A DNA stretch of 64,000 nt from Paenibacillus sacheonensis (GTDB taxonomy: Bacteria; Bacillota; Bacilli; Paenibacillales; Paenibacillaceae), in NCBI RefSeq assembly GCF_009909195.1, contig NZ_JAAAMU010000007.1:186001-250000 (forward strand). Direction: 5' to 3'. Shown here piece after piece: positions 59,661 through 64,000 of this stretch. The notes beneath the pieces are model-generated. The model searched no databases. It was not told where the DNA came from and saw nothing but the letters and a program-made list of their open reading frames with translations. The number at the start of each line of letters is the position of its first letter. The stretch's first letter is position 1. The translations under genes were made by a program, and so were the position numbers.

Positions 59661-61166
59661 ATGACGGATGGAGGCTTGCAAGCAGGCATGGATAAAATCA
59701 GCACACCGCTCGAGCCTTCGGTGGCACGCAACGTGGAATCGCTTCGCCGATTGTTTGCGAACAACGAACAGATCGTCTTCCATACGATCGAATCAAGCTC
59801 GGGAATCCCTATCGCCGCGATGATCTATTTAAACGTCCTCATCGACATGGAACGGCTTCAACAGCATATTCTTCCGCAAATCAGCCTGCATCTCCACGCG
59901 GCCGGAGGCTCGGCGCATTCGCTGGAAGAAGCAGCGCGCGCGCAGGGCTTCGAGCAGTCGTTCGGACAACTGGACGTGGCGGTGCGAACCATCGCAGACG
60001 CCGGGCTCGTCCTCTGCGTGGAAGGTCGTTCCGAAGCGCTGGGCATGCGCCTGCCGGGATATGGAAAACGCGCGGTCGGAGCGCCGATGACGGAAGTGAA
60101 CGTGCGGGGTCCGCGGGCGGGTTTCATCGAGGACGCCGACACGAATCTGGGGTTGATCTACCGCCGGTTGAAGACGGACCGATTGAAATCCAAATCGTAT
60201 CGCATCGGCCAGGAAAGCCAGACGGACGTGACGGTGCTTTACTTGGACAATCAAGTGGATACCGGCGTGCTGCAAGAGGTCGAGCGCAGATTAACGGCGG
60301 TACGACTGAATGTCGTGGCGGACAGCGCCCAGATCGAAGAATGGATTCAAGACAGCCCTTATTCTCCTTTCCCTCAAATCCAGAATACGGAACGGCCCGA
60401 CCGGGTTACGACGGCTTTGAACCGAGGAAAGGTCGCGATCGTGACGGACGGCAGTCCGAACGTCCTGCTCGTGCCCGCCGCCTTTACCGATTTCCTGCAT
60501 CCGAGCGAAGATCTCTACGAGAAGTTTTACTTTGCCAATTTCCTTCGCGGCCTGCGTCTGATCACGCTGTTTATTTCATTGTTTCTCCCGTCGATCTACA
60601 TCGCGCTGTCGACCTTCCATCTGGAGATGATTCCGACTCCGCTCATGCTGACCTTCCTAACCGCGAAAGCCGGCATTCCGCTCCCCACGTTTCTCGAGGC
60701 GCTCGTCATGGAGATCGCGTTCGAGATCCTGCGGGAAGCGAGCGTGCGGCTGCCGCAGACGGTCGGACAATCCGTCAGCATCGTGGGGGCGCTGATCATC
60801 GGAGAGGCCGCCGTTCAATCCGGCATCGTATCCAGGCCGATGGTCATCGTCGTTGCGTTGACCGGCATCGCTTCGTTTACCATTCCGTCCTTCAATACGG
60901 CCATTACGATGCGCATGCTGCGGTTCCCCCTCATGTTCATCGCGGCTTGGACCGGGGTGCTTGGCATTTCGCTTTGCCTCTTCGCCCTCGTTCTGCATCT
61001 CTGTTCCCTGAAATCCTTCGGCAAGTCGTACTTGCCGACGCTTGAACCGATGCGGTGGCGAGACTTCGTGAGCCATTATATCCTGCTTCCGATCAAACAC
61101 AGGAAGCTGTCGCGGACGCAGGCATCTCCCGCCGCGGTTGGAGGGCCTAAGCATGAGGACGATTAA
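59661..61166 (+). CDS. gerAA-like: GerA-type subunit of spore germinant receptor (operon 2)
   Basis: The 501-residue GerA-family protein has a soluble N-terminal region (about 1-275). The conserved membrane region follows: FLTAKAGIPLPTFLEALVMEIAFEIL and RLPQTVGQSVSIVGALIIGEAAVQ. It is a paralogue of the operon-1 GerA (495 residues), with no shared run of identity outside family motifs. The first ATG at 59661 has only a distant AGGAG; ATG at 59688 follows GGAGG at 12 bases. It overlaps gerC by 14 bases. Confidence 0.93.
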   Translation: MTDGGLQAGMDKISTPLEPSVARNVESLRRLFANNEQIVFHTIESSSGIPIAAMIYLNVLIDMERLQQHILPQISLHLHAAGGSAHSLEEAARAQGFEQSFGQLDVAVRTIADAGLVLCVEGRSEALGMRLPGYGKRAVGAPMTEVNVRGPRAGFIEDADTNLGLIYRRLKTDRLKSKSYRIGQESQTDVTVLYLDNQVDTGVLQEVERRLTAVRLNVVADSAQIEEWIQDSPYSPFPQIQNTERPDRVTTALNRGKVAIVTDGSPNVLLVPAAFTDFLHPSEDLYEKFYFANFLRGLRLITLFISLFLPSIYIALSTFHLEMIPTPLMLTFLTAKAGIPLPTFLEALVMEIAFEILREASVRLPQTVGQSVSIVGALIIGEAAVQSGIVSRPMVIVVALTGIASFTIPSFNTAITMRMLRFPLMFIAAWTGVLGISLCLFALVLHLCSLKSFGKSYLPTLEPMRWRDFVSHYILLPIKHRKLSRTQASPAAVGGPKHEDD

Positions 61167-62313
61167 GCGCGGCGTGCTGCTGCTCCTATTGTCCGCGATG
61201 CTGGCCGGCTGTTCCTCTGATATTCGCGAGATCAGCGATATCGCGCTCGTGATGCTGACGGCGATCGATTACGACGAGCAGAAGCAGCTGTATGTTTTCA
61301 CCGTCAACTGTCTCGAAGCATCCACGAACACCGCGGGCAATACGGCAAGAAAACCGGAATGGATCGCGAGCGCTTCCGGCCCCTCCGTTTTCGAGGCAGC
61401 CCGCAACCTGCGGAGCCGCGCCGGCAAGGTCTTGATCTGGCAGCACGATAAATTCTTTCTCATCGGCGAGAGCGCCGCGCGCCGTTCGTTCTACGAGGTC
61501 GTGGACTTCCTGACCCGATCGCGCGATATTCGACTGTCCAGCTTCTTGATCGTCGCCCAAGGGAATGCGAGCGAGTTAATGAGGACCAGGGCCGAAACCG
61601 GGGACCTGCTTTCGAATGAAATGCTCGGCAAAGTCAAGAACGAGCAATTATGGGGCAAAAGCCTGACGCTTGCCGTTAAAGATATCGTCAACGAATATAC
61701 GAATCCCTATCGCGGGATCGTCACCGGAAAGCTAAGCAAGGCAAAGCCGATGGGCGGTAATCGGGAGGTGCTTTTTCTAAGCGGGGGTTCCGTCATTCAG
61801 CAAGGCAGGCTCAAGGAATGGCTCTCGGGCGACGATACGCTCTCCATTCACATCTTGGTCAACAAGAAGTATTGGAAAGCGCTCGAATTCGCGGAGTACG
61901 TGCCATTCAACGACCGCCGCGTCGCGCTGCGAATGCGGGTGGGCAAGCGTTCGATGAGCCTCGTCCGCGCGGAGGGGAAACCCGGCATCGCGATTCGTAT
62001 CGAGATGTCGGGCAGCATTACCAGTATCGACAAGAAATTAAACTTGGCTGATCCGGCCACGCTCCATGGCGTCGAAGAAGCCGCAAGCCGATATATGGAG
62101 CAGCGTTTGAAAGTAAGCTTAAACCGGTTTCAACGGGAATTGAAGTCGGACATTATCGGCTTCTCCGACTATTTGAGGCAGCATCATCCCTACGAGTGGA
62201 AGCGGATATCGAAAACATGGGTAACCGACGTCTATCCGACGATGCCGATTCGCGTACGCGTCGATGTTGCGATTCCGACGATCGGCATGAGCGAAGTGAT
62301 AGGAGGACCCTGA
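61153..62313 (+). CDS. gerAC-like: GerC-type lipoprotein subunit of spore germinant receptor (operon 2)
   Basis: The 386-residue Ger(x)C protein has lipobox LAGC around residue 19 and the family body (DIALVMLTAIDYDEQ, later GNREVLFLSGGSVIQQGRL and RVDVAIPTIG). The start at 61153 follows GGAGGG at 7 bases, and the gene overlaps the gerA end. It is directly followed by a small membrane-protein gene. Confidence 0.92.
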   Translation: MRTIKRGVLLLLLSAMLAGCSSDIREISDIALVMLTAIDYDEQKQLYVFTVNCLEASTNTAGNTARKPEWIASASGPSVFEAARNLRSRAGKVLIWQHDKFFLIGESAARRSFYEVVDFLTRSRDIRLSSFLIVAQGNASELMRTRAETGDLLSNEMLGKVKNEQLWGKSLTLAVKDIVNEYTNPYRGIVTGKLSKAKPMGGNREVLFLSGGSVIQQGRLKEWLSGDDTLSIHILVNKKYWKALEFAEYVPFNDRRVALRMRVGKRSMSLVRAEGKPGIAIRIEMSGSITSIDKKLNLADPATLHGVEEAASRYMEQRLKVSLNRFQRELKSDIIGFSDYLRQHHPYEWKRISKTWVTDVYPTMPIRVRVDVAIPTIGMSEVIGGP

Positions 62314-62314
62314 T

Positions 62315-62566
62315 CTGACCAGAACGCTCGTATTGGCTGCCGTGCTGCTCTATGGCATATGGCATTTCGTTGGGTTGTGGAAGCAGCGCCATCGACGAGA
62401 AGCCGTCGTATTCGGCTTGCTGTCGGCGGTGGCTGCCTGCTACCTCTTGCCTGTCATAGGCGAACGGATTCCCACGACAGAGGCTTTCAATACTTGGCTC
62501 TATCGACCGCTCTCCGAATTCGTGCTGCGAAAATTGAATATCGTGCAGGAGGTGCACCCGTCGTGA
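62315..62566 (+). CDS. Small two-helix membrane protein, candidate D subunit of a germinant receptor (CTG start)
   Basis: The 83-residue protein is between gerC and gerB. It has two hydrophobic segments (about 4-18; and 27-45, VVFGLLSAVAACYLLPVIG) and a charged loop (WKQRHRREA). Small two-TM proteins encoded in ger operons have been described as D subunits (such as GerKD) that modulate receptor activity. The only start at a proper distance from AGGAGG (8 bases) is CTG at 62315, a rare start codon; the next, TTG at 62333, is 26 bases away. The stop overlaps the gerB GTG start (GTGA). Confidence 0.6.
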   Translation: MTRTLVLAAVLLYGIWHFVGLWKQRHRREAVVFGLLSAVAACYLLPVIGERIPTTEAFNTWLYRPLSEFVLRKLNIVQEVHPS

Positions 62567-63657
62567 ACAACGACAAAATCACGCCGTTCCAGTTAGGCTG
62601 CCTTTGCTTTGCGTTCATGTCGGGCTTCTCGACGCTGTATTTATTGGAAGCCAAGCTTATCCTGCACGATGTATGGATCGCCGACATTACCGCCATGCTC
62701 GCGACGATCGTGCTTTTGAAGCTGCTGGTCTACATCCAACACCAGTTTCCTACGAAGAATCTGAGCGATATCATCGTAACCTTGCTCGGGAAGTGGCTGG
62801 GCAAGTCCGTTCTTTGTTTCTACTTAATCGGCATGACCGGACTTGGCATCTTATCGCTGCGATCCATCTCGCTCTTCTACACGACCGCCATCCTTCCGAA
62901 CACGTCGCCGAATCTGATCATGCTGCTCGTGATATTGGTGACGACTTACGCCGCTTATCTCGGTTTGAGCACGATATCGCGGGCAACGCTCATGATCCTT
63001 CCGTTCTTTACCGTTGCCATGCTCGTCATTTGCGCGTTCATCTTTCAAGATGTCGAGCGCAATCCGTTTCTGCCGCAATTTCAGCATCCCGTTCCGTTGA
63101 TCGCCTACAGCGCGCTCGTATCGTTCGGGTTTCCGTTCGGCAAGACGGCCGTGTTCTGCTTCTTATTCTCCGAGACGACGAACCAGAAAAAATTGAGCAA
63201 GAGCTGCAACATCGCCACCGTCTTCTCGTGCGCCTACTTGCTGATATCGACTTATCTCGCGTTCGGCTGCTTGGGCGAAAACATGTTCAAAACATCCTCG
63301 TTTCCGTTCTTCTCCGCGATTCAGCTGGTGAAGTTCGGCGAGTATATCGAACGCATCGAAATTATCATTATCGGAATTTGGACCATCCTAACGCTGTTCG
63401 AGATCATCATCGTGCAGTACGCGTTCGTCAAGATCGTAGGCAGACTGTTTACCGTGAAGAATCTGAGCTCGTTCTACCTGCCGGTCGGCGCGATATTCTT
63501 CGCCGTCGCGGCTACCAGCTTCATCAACCCCGCGAAGCTGGTCGCCTACGATTTGACGATTCTGCCCTTCGCCATTATCGTGCCTTCCATCCTGATCCCG
63601 CTCTGCTTGATTTGCATCATCTGGTTCAGGAAGCTTGGAACGAAAACAACGACGTAA
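62563..63657 (+). CDS. gerAB-like: GerB-type permease subunit of spore germinant receptor (operon 2)
   Basis: The 364-residue protein belongs to the GerAB/ArcD permease-like family with about ten helices. It starts VNNDKITPFQLGCLCFAFMSGF from GTG at 62563, with AGGAGGTG at 8 bases and overlapping the stop of the small D-like gene. It contains family segments such as GMTGLGILSLRSISLFYTTAILPNTSP. It is the last gene of operon 2, whose order is A-C-D?-B. Confidence 0.93.
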   Translation: MNNDKITPFQLGCLCFAFMSGFSTLYLLEAKLILHDVWIADITAMLATIVLLKLLVYIQHQFPTKNLSDIIVTLLGKWLGKSVLCFYLIGMTGLGILSLRSISLFYTTAILPNTSPNLIMLLVILVTTYAAYLGLSTISRATLMILPFFTVAMLVICAFIFQDVERNPFLPQFQHPVPLIAYSALVSFGFPFGKTAVFCFLFSETTNQKKLSKSCNIATVFSCAYLLISTYLAFGCLGENMFKTSSFPFFSAIQLVKFGEYIERIEIIIIGIWTILTLFEIIIVQYAFVKIVGRLFTVKNLSSFYLPVGAIFFAVAATSFINPAKLVAYDLTILPFAIIVPSILIPLCLICIIWFRKLGTKTTT

Positions 63658-63764
63658 CCTCAGTGTGCCTCCGTTGCTCGATGAACGTCTTGACGCGAAG
63701 TTCCAAGTGCTCTAGGATGTTGTCATACGCAAGATGAATGTACGCGCAAAGGAGCAAACGGATA

Positions 63765-64000
63765 TGCATAACAAAGCGGAGCGGCTGCAGAAGATGAAGC
63801 CGCTTACCGGCGAGTCGCCGCCGGAACTTGCGCACAGGCTTCCGCCGGGCCAAATCTGGACGGATCGGTTTCCGATCCTGCACGAGGGAGACGTACCGCG
63901 CTATGACATGGCGGCGTGGAATCTGCGTCTTTTCGGCGAAGTCGAGGGCGAGCTCACGCTGAGCTTCGACGATCTCATGGCCATGCCGCAAACCGAGATT
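63765..64000 (+). CDS. YuiH-like molybdopterin-dependent (sulfite oxidase-like) oxidoreductase, 5' end
   Basis: The visible 78 codons read RLPPGQIWTDRFPILHEGDVPRYDMAAWNLRLFGEVEGE, which matches the N-terminus of YuiH-type sulfite oxidase-like molybdoenzymes. The start at 63765 follows AAAGGAG at 9 bases; another ATG lies ten codons upstream in frame. The molybdopterin-binding region is outside the window, so the cofactor is inferred from family only. Confidence 0.85.

Overview
The window looks like chromosome from an endospore-forming, Gram-positive bacterium of the Paenibacillaceae (Paenibacillus/Cohnella type). The evidence is two GerA-type germinant-receptor operons, a CwlJ/SleB-type spore-cortex hydrolase, a YjcZ-type 48-residue sporulation protein, strong Shine-Dalgarno sequences with frequent TTG/GTG starts, a moderately GC-rich composition and a YesM-type histidine kinase. 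I see no rRNA, tRNA, CRISPR array, insertion sequence or phage, so most of the window reads as ordinary chromosome with some accessory islands.

Layout. 0-10 kb: 3' end of a YesM/LytS-type sensor kinase, an APH(9)-like phosphotransferase, an esterase, a PASTA-containing class B penicillin-binding protein, a CMD-family protein plus MerR regulator with a textbook MerR promoter, a HAD phosphatase, a hypothetical gene, and a small membrane protein followed by SecDF. 10-14 kb: germination operon 1 (gerA-gerC-gerB, minus strand). 14-24 kb: many small redox or aromatic/electrophile-detoxification genes (AzoR-type azoreductase, VOC protein, DODA-type ring-cleavage dioxygenase with a carboxylesterase, XRE-cupin regulator, 4-oxalocrotonate tautomerase, FrnE/DsbA-like protein, KefF/MdaB-type quinone reductase). 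Several carry recognisable promoters with palindromic operators. A secreted multidomain glycosidase-like protein and a CwlJ-like hydrolase lie among them.

25-31 kb: one minus-strand run reading ATPase, solute-binding lipoprotein, two permeases, then a GlnK/GlnL-like (YcbA/YcbB) two-component system, so amino-acid (probably glutamine) uptake and its sensor are co-transcribed. 31-42 kb: a secreted SLH-like protein, a structured gene-poor interval, an aminoglycoside-phosphotransferase-fold kinase, a LysR/MFS divergent pair, a methionine aminopeptidase, an MBL hydrolase, a helveticin-J-like secreted protein, a sulfatase divergent from an AraC regulator, and a DUF2238 membrane protein. 42.5-50.8 kb: one 2766-residue gene for a cyclic beta-1,2-glucan synthase-type enzyme (GT84 + cyclisation domain + GH94).

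51-59 kb: GAF-histidine kinase, YjcZ peptide, an ECF41-type sigma factor immediately upstream of an HD-domain protein that has an ECF41-like promoter, and a translationally coupled pair of unusual genes: a 908-residue protein of no family I recognise and an Amidase_2-type protein without a signal peptide. This pair is my best candidate for an undescribed system. 59.6-63.7 kb: germination operon 2 (gerA-gerC-small 2-TM gene-gerB). The window ends inside a YuiH-like molybdopterin oxidoreductase gene.
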